DNA from: Clostridia bacterium
GTDB taxonomy: Bacteria; Bacillota; Clostridia; Christensenellales; UBA1242
Length of the DNA stretch: 64,000 nt
Direction: 5' to 3'
Assembly (NCBI GenBank): GCA_017452445.1
Contig: JAFTMH010000003.1
Location: 124,001-188,000, forward strand
This document shows, piece by piece, positions 38,301-46,700 of this stretch. Both the position numbers and the translations under genes were made by a program. Numbering within the stretch: position 1 is the first letter of the stretch; each line of letters opens with the position of its first letter. The notes beneath the pieces were generated by a model that was given only the letters and a program-made list of their open reading frames with translations, was not told the origin of the DNA and did no database searches.

Positions 38301-39626
38301 TTTGCAAATGCAAACGCTGTTGGGGCACTTACAGGAAGACTTGATGGTGGAACGATTGTCAATGTTGACATTGTAAGAGATGGCACAGATGCCGTTTATG
38401 TCGAAGGAAACAACATTGTTGGTGGTGCTATCGGTGTTGCTGTTGGAAACTATAAGATTCAAAACCTTTACTCTCAAGTGGGAGCTATTGTAAGAAACTG
38501 GAACATTGGTGGATCGGCATTTGTTGATGGTGAAGATATGAGCAGATACTCTTACGCAGGATCCTTGGTCGGCGTTTTGAGTGGAAGAGGCTATATCTAC
38601 AACATCAAAGTTGACGAAGTAGTTTCTGTTTATGCAGATACTACTGGACTTGTCTTTGGATATATCGACAGTGGTGCAACGGCAGAAAAGATCGATGTTT
38701 TGGTTGATGACAGCATGATCATCAGTGCATATGGATATGGTGGTTTTGTTACTGGCGAATCTAGAGGAACGGTAAAGAATGTCAATGTTCATGGAAGTGA
38801 TCAAGTGTTTACAAACATCAAGCAAGTGTTTACTGCTGAAGGTATTGGTGGTTTTGCTGGATTGATCAGTGGTGGAAGTGTCAGTGATGTGACAATTTCA
38901 AAATCAATCAGTGTCAGCACACAAAGTACTCAAAACGGCATTCAAAATCTTGGCGGTTTTGCTGGTGTGATCAATGAAGTTGCTGAAATTTCAAACATCA
39001 AAGTTTCTGGTGAATTTACCGGATTCCAATATGTAGGTGGAATTGTCGGCACAATCAACAACAAAGCTGGTCGTGTTGTGTTTAAGGATATTGTGCTTGA
39101 AATGGGCAAACTCAACCTTTATGGACACAGAATGGACGAAACAGGTATTGGTGGTTTGGTTGGTTGCATTGTTGACAATGGTTCGTTTGAACTTTCTGCG
39201 ACAGGCACAAACAGAAACTACTTCAATGTAGTTGCAAATCAATCAGTTTATGTTTACGCATCAGACATTGATTCTGGCGTGGGCGCAGTTGTTGGTTTGA
39301 ATGTTGGTGTTATGGAACAATCAGTTGAATCGACAGATTCTACAATTACAGCCACAGTGCATGTTTATGACTTGGTTTCAAACGAAGGCAAGGAAGAATC
39401 AACAAGCACATTGAAGGTTTCATCAACAGGAAATCTCACTGGTGGTGAAGTAGAGTTGGAAGGTGGCGAAATTAAGACGATTATCACAAGAAGAGTTACT
39501 CGTGCCACAGATTCTTACTATTACTGCAACATTGTTTATATCAGACCAAACGCTGATGAATCTTCAAACTCATACAACTTGTATGCATCAATGTATGGCC
39601 TTGCAAAGGTTTTTGAAGCAGACTAA
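29301..39626 (+). CDS. Giant surface lipoprotein with beta-helix repeats (3441 residues)
   Basis: Complete giant protein. An N-terminal signal ends in FVGC, giving a lipidated Cys28. Residues about 30-1100 look like tandem beta-sandwich (Big/Ig-like) modules. Beta-helix modules open with NP-rich segments at about 1110 (RNNPYLLEKPEDI), 1617 (DADNPYLM), 2449 (QDSPIPIEDYNDLI) and 2890 (VYNPILINDYKTM), each followed by GLF or AGF/GGxxG repeats of the GLUG type. A Big_2-like unit lies near 1690 (SVDIHGNITAHGVGLATLTL). It ends without an LPXTG or membrane anchor, so it is held by the lipid at the N-terminus. AAAAGGAAA lies 6 bases before the ATG. It is co-transcribed with the VirB4-like ATPase by spacing. 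Residues about 2530-3050 match the start of the window's first giant protein in order and landmarks. Adhesion is inferred. Confidence 0.9.
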   Translation: MTKTLRNIIISLCSVFAFLFAGFFFVGCGVDYSKIHITANRQSVNLEVGDTEDIIFTIEGYQDGFDHSNVNIEEDSNRDSSIFTYTIHKMDKTRIRVAVTATNGGEGTLTFSTFDGLKTCTVSIFVEQYAKSMKAKDDINYVSNDTMFQPTSALVDFDSDFVTYDKLNYYYFTPNADLDATFYLDSIDLESDKAIFKNGTGSIIDGSIVAFDKMKLVADEDTGENELFVSVNGSEFEEVDLVSKFSMLTVYERSVGNIAYEKIVYCLSDVYVLPSLKIDVTGGYVDTVTGDVDYQPLEGNTISIVPNNVNMTQFVLKIETNIKLEEESVITYKPLLENGFVNIEPLEVPDEGEFETFYWLVSQNSQTQTTDYFEVEIYYNVAKGVQDDSVNALRRFRLDVKIAPIEVTVNGTSEPEPMVVYNSYKLDEYGWNELWVDVLSGLNSPANYDGIWFEFDETYLEIITSDRVNVANGNAKLYSDLNRPFFVRGVDKAPKTDKTTLVIHLVSDIIQDAEELTLAIDFSVVEGASYLNIAYAYTGDDNRYLKVDYDAEEVDFNQQLYAEHRFQGISYEHDGGEDVVEIIADNENPYVEGVDGYFLNMKVVPKKVGKGVYKIFLDNGLSRYVNFEVVKTLKAETTTFALASEGNESVSNYYYSRHEAEFDNVLNVEVLNPSTKDEITFNNYAFIKIAANLSGEGVKYIPGDVNIATVAKVNDLYRVATVKNGVTDITFTLIGNTVDDFKTVNAELTYYAKISSYSLVDEYYLKNGEDYALNNTVYYGSGVSTEDSSVKFDVVANNSQSTNFYKYEFDKKAVPNMYNSFDSELPDGSIVYNYTTVNTDYYSELIEEEYDQRFVYYYVQNSKGQPFDKTATLVEITKQWIQDGTTHEETRNVYVTFESGMMFYSEDFIYEERDEGGSLIALYTVVFSNIYYLGGSIGGFGYFDLDTLTYFATDMRSYSFVLSTNLRQRNSTKRYDAKVVSTPYKSIESISLSTAIDKLNFTNDKLSYTLGVYTYPTDATNKRLRVDFELTNGNPYTDMVEIVVDYSEQSKGTYTISVSCENFYRNNIANIVNIEESLTGRIYVYPAEWGSNYTSLTKKPLCIDVHYRNGSRNNPYLLEKPEDILAINANETTLQSHYELNTVIDMSAISGATPIGIIERSGNKVLVGFSGSLTGTTAQASITNLFVNNSNFVETVDGIQYAGLFAQLNEIVYDEVTGNIIEIETPMIENVTITGKVDLDLQRSAYVGLAVAINKGIVRNLGTRIVASSSIETVASTNVYYGSVAAVNYGQILQDFTLYESGAKFAGQNARNLAYFNDYLTIDADSTNLFAGGVVGATAGLVERTTSTELKLYGYSAYSAYTLIKVTGKTVQNDYSNIYLGGVAGAVAYNNYSRRTHQKSMVAYIYNQDLAETTMPIMAEETVESGIAIKSMLVGGEISTQDIVSKTATEKGYTDYVGGVVGYAHTANVDRIDIWTNNSRIFVRGYDYVGTICGYDFVDASVDDRYRVNFGSGNYIEAVDDGRNTLYSAMLIKFKQVSFDAAGVYGMVGNASETRRSYGSAFRAVSYLKRIVNPSTALGSTTDTSTTHYYGDLVSLKKVGNVYEIFKTVCFETKEVGLGEDADNPYLMTNDAVEGVSVYFMYYFGVDNRVSGATTGVVQDEVVALNTISPNSDFYPIQITSQDVNISTAEKAGLLSVDIHGNITAHGVGLATLTLTSILNRVESKTVYIYITNYFDKDVAGSVFYTSRNASGMNVVNGSQVAIYGNSNTNIYLVPTYTLDDTATYLGENDKYSITKEGVLSYKNVAYNLTRNSQLFADCDENVKTFSSVQVNKQTIIFYKSAEAIEGAVDSYTLVPMLQVSVTIGEQAYLFVYELSASEIDLSVVYKDTASAIRPDSVEISIKTNEPYTDTVTVDSTNDEEYLFYEIFYREGDEDRLVQSRMPENINDCDSEAEWQAFVNTLSLTDDLFNVTLARKAGKINVFDYSLRVNSASDAFVNRFETGIFGKYVIFFYATELYDGVFATVELNLDEAGVNYITADNYSNINDVSVVDDILVPGQNGLIEVFVDPVEAVFNTFTIENMAQNSNKEAANALFTFVYEKQEAGSELEFIRVDTFGSQKDGKFSFTYDEMISFLNTVSVSYVGKVYIMYNMPSKNVSDSVAVGFNVSVTYGNRGEFVETYPVYLTTKLGSYAELVFDNKQDAGGYYYVARGLSYDLTLNYYGYTADQIEIQILDANGQPSDASQIVSINKVGSKHVLTVTSENIVYDGGIGKEIMIKTIGEKIVNGEAVRSEDSIRLYVMEYVFNYVYEEGVYHDLVRGMVDGVISTAIGNPYELQLSIRSFLEYDKSNPIVSNEVDTFVGEMSSNVTWTVYMNGEDTVLSSDSQIRTDYYQIAGYTVTPLRVYNSKTSDVYSFSMDSYYTMRNGVYTYSATKDGAERVYTVFEFDVHDQSTQDSPIPIEDYNDLIEKMADGEWYILLNDIVLPSMEYAAINDVEQFVPLTARIAGLDGNGYSLQFAGTYDFGAATQIGVFATNESGAILQNVTVRMTSDTIFKTSAGSFDVGLLTASNEGIITNCAVEASNNSTLSVVCSEKASSAYVAGLVGKNNGYITNSRSKVSIFSNVNLAGFVGENSGTIASSYYMGASLRNETTTTAEYTAGFAVTNTNSGRIFTSYVSGTPEAGIQYYNKRSENEIRSSNSLAGFIYSNEGTVADCYSNIQLKQSGTYASGFVFENGGTVARCFSTSIMENDQTSNYGFARTNFKGSIQGTLEDCYYLQESGINENIGEIALEDSEGLKPLSSGEFGNMENFKNYVYVEGRDINSVWFFNDKPTDYSNFNSATFNTGRLELVSANIIAYSRRQLDRIETIVDDKGATSARYVYIYALSSQPLGSVYNPILINDYKTMETYISRENTSAGFNYSYYRLISDVTYEGYTENSQLFKTKFVGYLEGNFMKISGVTLVDSESVNYAGLFAEVGRSSLADSVGTLMNFTYEPLGVSFANANAVGALTGRLDGGTIVNVDIVRDGTDAVYVEGNNIVGGAIGVAVGNYKIQNLYSQVGAIVRNWNIGGSAFVDGEDMSRYSYAGSLVGVLSGRGYIYNIKVDEVVSVYADTTGLVFGYIDSGATAEKIDVLVDDSMIISAYGYGGFVTGESRGTVKNVNVHGSDQVFTNIKQVFTAEGIGGFAGLISGGSVSDVTISKSISVSTQSTQNGIQNLGGFAGVINEVAEISNIKVSGEFTGFQYVGGIVGTINNKAGRVVFKDIVLEMGKLNLYGHRMDETGIGGLVGCIVDNGSFELSATGTNRNYFNVVANQSVYVYASDIDSGVGAVVGLNVGVMEQSVESTDSTITATVHVYDLVSNEGKEESTSTLKVSSTGNLTGGEVELEGGEIKTIITRRVTRATDSYYYCNIVYIRPNADESSNSYNLYASMYGLAKVFEAD

Positions 39627-39633
39627 TCAAAAC

Positions 39634-39669
39634 AAAACGGGTTCACCGAAAGGTGTGCTCGTTTTTTGT
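39634..39669 (+). terminator. Terminator after the giant lipoprotein gene
   Basis: 14-bp stem with one mismatch and two wobble pairs (AAAACGGGTTCACC / GGTGTGCTCGTTTT) closed by a GAAA tetraloop, followed by T residues. Confidence 0.88.
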
Positions 39670-39784
39670 TTGGCGAAATTTTTGAAAAATGTGGCAAAAA
39701 TATTTGCAGAAAAATATTGATTTGTGCTAACATGATGATATAAGCCAGAATTTTCCTATTTTGGAAACTTTTTTTGAAAATCTA

Positions 39785-39813
39785 TTGACTTTCTATCTAG
39801 AATTTGTTAAAAT
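39785..39813 (+). promoter_or_regulatory. rpoB promoter
   Basis: TTGACT at 39785-39790, 17-base spacer, extended TGT-TAAAAT at 39808-39813. Predicted start near 39820, giving a leader of about 115 bases. From 39670 to 39784 I see no gene. Confidence 0.75.
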
Positions 39814-39867
39814 TTACTAGTTAGTTGGCGCAATGTTGAAGAATATTTACCATATTTAACTTAAAAG

Positions 39868-39910
39868 AAAGGAATAAGGAGGTTTCTTGACCCCCATATT
39901 CCTTTTTTTT
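39868..39910 (+). promoter_or_regulatory. Terminator-like attenuator in the rpoB leader
   Basis: Stem AAAGGAATA-A-GG-A-GGT / ACC-C-CC-A-TATTCCTTT with a 6-base loop, followed by eight T, entirely inside the 5' leader. It contains a Shine-Dalgarno-like AAGGAGG in its 5' arm. It ends 25 bases before the rpoB ATG, which has its own AGAGGGG. Confidence 0.75.
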
Positions 39911-39935
39911 GAAAATTTAACAAGAGGGGTTTATT

Positions 39936-42900
39936 ATGTCAGATTTTTTGAAGAAACAAAAATTTGGAAAGGCGGAAAGATATACTTTCGCTCAGCTTAA
40001 AGATTATATCGATATTCCACCACTTCTTGAAATCCAAAAAAATAGCTTTAAGGATTTCATCTCAAACGGAATCAAGGAAGTGCTCGATGAATTTTCTCCA
40101 ATCGTAGATTATTCAGGAAAGGCAAAACTTTATTTCCTTGAACCAATTTTGGATGCTCAACCTAAATATGACAAAAAGGAATGTAAAAGAAGAAGTGTAA
40201 CATATTCAGTTCCACTCAATGTGAAAGCTCGTTTCGTTGTTGAAGAAACAGGACAAGCTGTTGAAGATGTTGTTTTCTTGGGTGACATTCCATATATGAC
40301 AGAAGATTGTTCTTTCATTTTCAACGGTGTTGAAAGAGTTGTTGTAAACCAAATTATCAAGTCGCCAAACTATTATCTTTTGAGAGATAAAGCGGGAGAC
40401 AACAGCACACTTAGAGGACAAATCATTCCAAAGCGTGGTATGTACATTGAATTCGAACAAGGTGCAAACGAAGTTTTGAAGGTTGTTCTTGACAGAAAGC
40501 ACAAAGTTACATTGGGACTTTTCCTTAAGTGCTTTGGTTACACTGCAGACGAAATTTCAAAATTGTTTGGTGGACACAGACTTGTTAAGAATGTTTTGGA
40601 AAAAGAAACTCAAAACACTCAAGAAGAAGCTTTGTTGGAATTTGCTAGAAAAACAAGACCAGCAGATGTTCCTTCAGCAGAAACAACAAGAAGTTATCTC
40701 AACCTTTGGTTCTTCTCAGAACAATGGTACAACCTTTCTAGAGTAGGAAGATACAACCTTAATAAAAAACTTTCTATCGCTAGAAGAATTAGAGATCACA
40801 TCTTGGCTGAAGATGTTGTTTCTCCAGATGGCGAAATCATCGCTAAAGCAGGAACTGTTGCTGATGTCGAACTTGCAAACAAAATCCAAGCAAGCGGTGT
40901 AAACGAAGTTTGGGTTCAACTTGACGACAAGAAGCACTTGATCCGTGGTAACAACAGAGTTAAACTTTCAGATGTTTTCCCTTGCGACGAAAAGAGTTTG
41001 GGAATTTTGGAAGAAGTTTACTATCCAGTGCTTGCAGAACTCTTGAAAGAAAACAAGACAAAAGAAAAGAGAATGGCTGCGATCAAAGAACACGCAAAAG
41101 ATTTGATGATCACAACTCTTACAATGGACGATATCTTGGCTTCAATGAGTATGTATCTTGATGTTTTGGAAGGAATTGCTAAGACAGACAAGATCGAACA
41201 CTTGTCAAACAAGAGAATTGCAACTGTTGGCGAATTGTTCCACGATCACTTCCGTTCAGGTGTTACAAAACTTGTTGCAAATGTTAGAGAAACATTGCAA
41301 GGTAAAGAACTTTCAGAAGTTACACCAAGACAAATCGTAAATCCAAAGGCAGTGAATAGAGCCTTGAGAGATTTCGTGGCATCTTCTCAGTTGTCACAAC
41401 TTATGGACCAAGTAAACCCACTTTCAGGCATTACACAAAAGCGCCGTGTATCTGCTGTGGGCCCTGGTGGTATTAAGAAAGAAAGAGCCGATGCTGAAGT
41501 TCGTGATATTCACTACACAAACTACGGCCGTATCTGCCCTATCGAAACTCCAGAAGGTCAAGCGATTGGTTTGGTTAACACTTTGACAAGCTATGCAAAA
41601 GTAAACGAATATGGTTTCCTTGAAACTCCATACAGAAGAGTTGACAAAGAAACAGGAAAGGTTTCTGACAAGTGCGAATACTTTATGGCAGACATTGAAG
41701 ACACTGCTTATATCGCACAAGCAACAGAACCACTTGATGAAGAAGGAAGACTTCTCAACAAGAGAGTTGTCTGCAGACACAAAGATTATGCTATCGAAGT
41801 TCCTGCAAGACAAGTTGACTTTGTTGATGCTTCTCCAAGACAATTTATTTCAGTGGCAACATCACTTATTCCATTTGTAAACAGCAACGAAGCTAACCGT
41901 GCGCTTATGGGTGCAAACATGCAGAGACAAGCTGTGCCTCTTCTTAGAGCAGAATCTCCAATCGTGGGAACTGGTATGGAAGCAAAAGTTGCACACGACT
42001 GTGGATATACACAACTTGCAAAAGAAGACGGTGTTGTTGAATATGTAAGTGCTGATGAAGTTAGAATTAAAAATGTAAACGGAAATGTTGACATTTACAA
42101 CTTGATCAAATTTGACAAAACAAACGACGAAACTTGCTTCAACCAAAAACCTTGTGTTAAGAAGGGTGAAGAAGTTAAGAAAGGCGATGTAATCATTGAT
42201 GGTTACTCAACAGACAACGGAGAATTGGCTCTTGGAAAGAATGTCCTTGTTGGTTATATGAACTGGGAAGGATACAACTACGAAGACGCTATTCTTATCA
42301 ATGAAAGACTTGTAAGAGAAGATGTTTACACATCTATCTGCTTGAAAGTCGAAGAACTTAAATGTAGAACAACAAAACTCGGTGATGAAGTTATCACAAG
42401 AGATATTCCAAACCTTGGTGAAGATGCTCTTAAAAACCTTGACGAAAACGGTATCGTTAGAGTTGGTGCAGAAGTTAGAGCAGGGGACATCTTGGTAGGA
42501 AAAGTTACTCCTAAGGGAGAAACAGAACTTTCTCCAGAAGAAAGACTTTTGAGAGCAATCTTTGGCGAAAAGGCTAGAGAAGTTAGAGATACATCTTTGA
42601 GAGTTCAACACGGAAAAGGTGGTGTTGTTGTTGATGTTCAAGTATTTAGCAGAAAGAACAAAGACGAACTCGAACCTGGTGTAAACGAACTTGTAAAAGT
42701 TACTATCGCTCAAAAGAGAAAACTCTCTGTCGGAGACAAAATGAGTGGTCGTTACGGAAATAAGGGTTGTATTTCAATCGTTATGCCTGAAGCTGACATG
42801 CCATTTATGGCAAACGGCCGTCCACTTGACATCGTGTTGAACCCACTCGGCGTTCCTTCTCGTATGAACTTGGGACAAGTGCTCGAAGTACACTTGGGAC

Positions 42901-43637
42901 TTGTTGCTGGCTCACTTGGTTGGAAGGTTGCTACACCATCATTTGACGGTGCTGACGCTGACAAGATTCAAACACTTTTGAAAGAAAACAACTTCCCAGA
43001 AGACGGAAAGATTCAACTTTATGATGGAAGAACTGGCGAACCATTTGAAAACAAGACAACTGTTGGTATGAAGTATATGCTTAAACTTAACCACATGGTT
43101 GACAGCAAGATTCACGCTCGTTCTATTGGACCATACTCACTCATCACACAACAACCACTTGGTGGTAAGGCATTGTTTGGTGGACAAAGATTTGGTGAAA
43201 TGGAAGTTTGGGCTTTGGAAGCTTATGGTGCATCTCATGTGCTTCAAGAAATCCTTACAGTTAAATCAGACGATGTTGTGGGAAGAACAAAAACATTTGA
43301 AGCGATTATTAAGGGACAACCTATCGCTGAACCTGGAATTCCTGAATCATTTAAAGTTTTGGTTAAAGAATTGCAAGCTCTTGCGCTTGATGTTAAGATC
43401 TTGACTGAAAACGATGAAGAAATCGAACTTCCAGAACTTTCACAAGACGAACAAGACAAGGTTACACTTGACAATGACGTTGAGAAAGATTTGAAAAATG
43501 TCACAATTGACATTGATGATATGATTGCTGGTGAAGAAAAGAGCGAAGTTGAAAAAGAAATCGAAGAACAAACTTCTACACCTGCTGGATTTGACGAAAT
43601 CGACTTGTTTGACGATTTTGGAGACTTTGACGAATAA
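39936..43637 (+). CDS. rpoB: DNA-directed RNA polymerase subunit beta
   Basis: 1233-residue beta subunit of RNA polymerase. Conserved segments include SSQLSQ/MDQ, KRRVSAVGPGG, RICPIETPEG, GYNYEDAILI, KMSGRYGNKG and the C-terminal GGQRFGEMEVWALEAYGA. In the rifampicin pocket, the residue matching E. coli His526 is Gln501, and Phe514, Asn518 and Glu523 are replaced by Leu, Val and Gly. The C-terminus ends in a very acidic tail (FDEIDLFDDFGDFDE). AGAGGGG lies upstream of the ATG. Unlike the usual order, no rplJ/rplL genes precede it; a giant surface-protein gene does. rpoC follows after 71 bases with no terminator. Confidence 0.99.
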   Translation: MSDFLKKQKFGKAERYTFAQLKDYIDIPPLLEIQKNSFKDFISNGIKEVLDEFSPIVDYSGKAKLYFLEPILDAQPKYDKKECKRRSVTYSVPLNVKARFVVEETGQAVEDVVFLGDIPYMTEDCSFIFNGVERVVVNQIIKSPNYYLLRDKAGDNSTLRGQIIPKRGMYIEFEQGANEVLKVVLDRKHKVTLGLFLKCFGYTADEISKLFGGHRLVKNVLEKETQNTQEEALLEFARKTRPADVPSAETTRSYLNLWFFSEQWYNLSRVGRYNLNKKLSIARRIRDHILAEDVVSPDGEIIAKAGTVADVELANKIQASGVNEVWVQLDDKKHLIRGNNRVKLSDVFPCDEKSLGILEEVYYPVLAELLKENKTKEKRMAAIKEHAKDLMITTLTMDDILASMSMYLDVLEGIAKTDKIEHLSNKRIATVGELFHDHFRSGVTKLVANVRETLQGKELSEVTPRQIVNPKAVNRALRDFVASSQLSQLMDQVNPLSGITQKRRVSAVGPGGIKKERADAEVRDIHYTNYGRICPIETPEGQAIGLVNTLTSYAKVNEYGFLETPYRRVDKETGKVSDKCEYFMADIEDTAYIAQATEPLDEEGRLLNKRVVCRHKDYAIEVPARQVDFVDASPRQFISVATSLIPFVNSNEANRALMGANMQRQAVPLLRAESPIVGTGMEAKVAHDCGYTQLAKEDGVVEYVSADEVRIKNVNGNVDIYNLIKFDKTNDETCFNQKPCVKKGEEVKKGDVIIDGYSTDNGELALGKNVLVGYMNWEGYNYEDAILINERLVREDVYTSICLKVEELKCRTTKLGDEVITRDIPNLGEDALKNLDENGIVRVGAEVRAGDILVGKVTPKGETELSPEERLLRAIFGEKAREVRDTSLRVQHGKGGVVVDVQVFSRKNKDELEPGVNELVKVTIAQKRKLSVGDKMSGRYGNKGCISIVMPEADMPFMANGRPLDIVLNPLGVPSRMNLGQVLEVHLGLVAGSLGWKVATPSFDGADADKIQTLLKENNFPEDGKIQLYDGRTGEPFENKTTVGMKYMLKLNHMVDSKIHARSIGPYSLITQQPLGGKALFGGQRFGEMEVWALEAYGASHVLQEILTVKSDDVVGRTKTFEAIIKGQPIAEPGIPESFKVLVKELQALALDVKILTENDEEIELPELSQDEQDKVTLDNDVEKDLKNVTIDIDDMIAGEEKSEVEKEIEEQTSTPAGFDEIDLFDDFGDFDE

Positions 43638-43708
43638 AACTAGTATAAAAAAATACAATTTTGAGTAAAAGTGCAAACCAAAGAGTTTGCAATTAAGGGG
43701 AATATAAT

Positions 43709-46700
43709 ATGTTTGAACTTAATAATTTTGAAAAAATTAAAATTGGTATTGCTTCACCTGAAAAAATCAGAGAGTGGTCTCACGGAGAAGTAACTAAACC
43801 TGAAACAATCAACTACAGAACTCAAAAGCCAGAAAAAGACGGACTCTTCTGCGAAAAGATTTTTGGACCTAAAAAGGACTGGGAATGTCATTGTGGAAAG
43901 TATAAAAGAATCCGTTATCGTGGTGTAGTCTGCGACAAGTGTGGGGTTGAAGTTACAAGAAGCAAAGTTCGTCGTGAAAGAATGGGTCATATCGAACTTG
44001 CTTGCCCTGTTACACACCTTTGGTATTTCAGATCTGTTCCTTCAAGAATCGGCACATTGCTCGATTTGACACCAAAAACTTTGGAACAAATTGTTTATTA
44101 CATCAACTATGTTGTTACAGATCCAAAAAACACAGATTTGTTGTATAAACAAATTTTGAACGACAAAGAATACCGTGATGCTATTGAAAAATATGGTTAC
44201 GGCAGTTTTGATGCAGGAATGGGTGCTGAAGCAGTTAAAGTTTTGCTTTCTCATGTTGATTTGGACAGAGATAGTGAAAACCTTAAAGAAGAACTTAAAA
44301 CTGCAAAGGGACAAAGAAAAATCAAAGCAGCAAAGAAATTGGATGTTGTTGAATCATTTAGAAAGAGTGGAAACAACCCAACTTGGATGGTGCTTGATGT
44401 TATCCCTGTGCTTCCACCAGAATTGAGACCTATGGTTGCTCTCGATGGTGGCAGATATGCAACAAGTGACTTGAACGATTTGTATCGTCGTGTTATCAAC
44501 AGAAACAACCGTTTGAAGAAATTGATGGAACTTGGCGCTCCAGATGTTATCGTTAGAAACGAAAAGAGAATGCTTCAAGAAGCTGTTGACAACTTGATTG
44601 ACAACGGTAAGAGAGGCAAACCTGTTCAAGGTTCTAAACAAAGAGATTTGAAATCACTTACTGCTATGCTTGGTGGTAAGCAAGGTAGATTTAGACAAAA
44701 CCTTCTTGGTAAGCGTGTTGACTATTCAGGCCGTTCAGTTATCGTTGTTGGACCAGAACTTAAGATGTATCAATGTGGTCTTCCAAAAGAAATGGCTTTG
44801 GAACTCTTCAAACCATTTATTATCAACAGACTTATTGATTTGAACGAATCAAACAACATCAAGAGTGCAAAGAGAATGATTGAAAGAGAAAAACCAATCG
44901 TTTGGGATGTTTTGGCTGATGTTATCAAAGATCATCCAGTGCTTTTGAACAGAGCTCCAACACTTCACAGATTGTCAGTGCAAGCTTTCGAACCTGTTTT
45001 GGTTGAAGGTAGAGCGATCAAACTTCACCCATCAGTGTGTGCAGCGTTCAACGCCGACTTCGACGGAGACCAAATGCCTGTTCACATTCCACTTTCAATT
45101 GATGCAAGAACTGAAGCTAGAACATTGATGCTTGCTTCAAACAACATTTTGAAATTGTCTGATGGTGAACCAATCGTTACACCAGCACAAGACGTGGTGC
45201 TTGGTTGCTATTATTTGACATTGATTAAGCCAGGCGCTAAAGGCGAAGGTTCAATCTTTGCTTCTAAAAACGAAGTTATCTATGCATATCAAACAAAGAA
45301 TTTGGATTTGCAAGCTGAAATTACAGTAAGACTTTCTAAAGAAATCGATGGAAAAACATATTCTAAGAGAGTTACAACATCTGTTGGTAGAATTTTGTTT
45401 AACAACATTATTCCACAAAACCTTGGTTATGTAGACAGATCAACTCCAGAAAATATGTGCGACCTCGAAATCAACAAGCCTGTTATGAAGAAAGAACTTA
45501 AGAAACTTGTTGCTGATTGCTATGACAAATTTGGCACAACTGAATGTTCTAAACTTGTTGACAGACTTAAAGAAACAGGTTACAAATATTCAACATTGGC
45601 TTCAGTTTCTGTAAACATCTATGACATTCAAGAACCAGCTGAAAAAGCTGAAATCTTGAAAGAAGCAGAAGCTAAAGCTCTTGAAAATGAAAAATTGCTC
45701 AAGAGAGGTCTTATCACTCTTGAAGAAAAGATCAACGAAAACGTTGCAGTTTGGAACGATGCCGTAAGCCAAGTTACAACAGCAGTTGTAAAGAATATGG
45801 ATGCATTCAACCCATTTAGTTTGATGGTCGTTTCTGGTGCTCGTGGTAACAATACACAGCTCAACCAAGACTGTGGTATGATTGGTATTAAAGCGACAGC
45901 TTCTGGTACTAAAAACGACACACCAATCAAATCTTCATTTAAGCAAGGTTTGACACCAATCGAATACTTCATCAACTCTCGTGGTTCTCGTAAAGGTTTG
46001 TCAGATACAGCCTTGAAAACAGCGGACTCTGGTTACTTGACAAGAAGACTTGTTGACATCGCTCAAGATGTTGTAATCACAACTGAAGACTGCTTTGAAG
46101 ATGCAGGCGAAAAAGTTAAGGGTGTTGTTGTTTCTGACATTGTTAAAGACGGATTTGTTCAAGAATCTTTGGACGAAAGAATTTACGGAAGAGTTGCTGT
46201 TGAAAACATTGTTGATCCTAAGACAAAAGAAATTATTGTTGAAGCAAACACAATGATTTCAAAAGAACAAGCATCTAAAGTCGTTAAGGCTGGAATCAAA
46301 GAAGTTGCTGTTCGTTCGCTTATCACTTGCCGTTGCAAACATGGCGTTTGTGCAAAATGTTACGGAAGAAGTTTGGCTGGAAAAGAAATGGTTACTCTTG
46401 GCGAAGCAGTTGGTATTATCGCTGCTCAATCAATTGGTGAACCTGGTACACAGCTTACTATGAGAACATTCCACACCGGTGGTGCTGCTGTCGCTGCCGA
46501 CATTACACAAGGTCTTCCTAGAGTCGAAGAAATTTTTGAAGCAAGAAGACCAAAGGGTGAATGTTTGCTTTCAGAAGTTTCTGGTAAGGTTAAGATTAAA
46601 GAAGATGCTAAGACATATCAAATCACAATTGTTACAGGTGAAGGCGACATTGATTACGAAGTTAAGAAACCTGCAGTTTTGAAGGTTAAAAACGGCGAAA

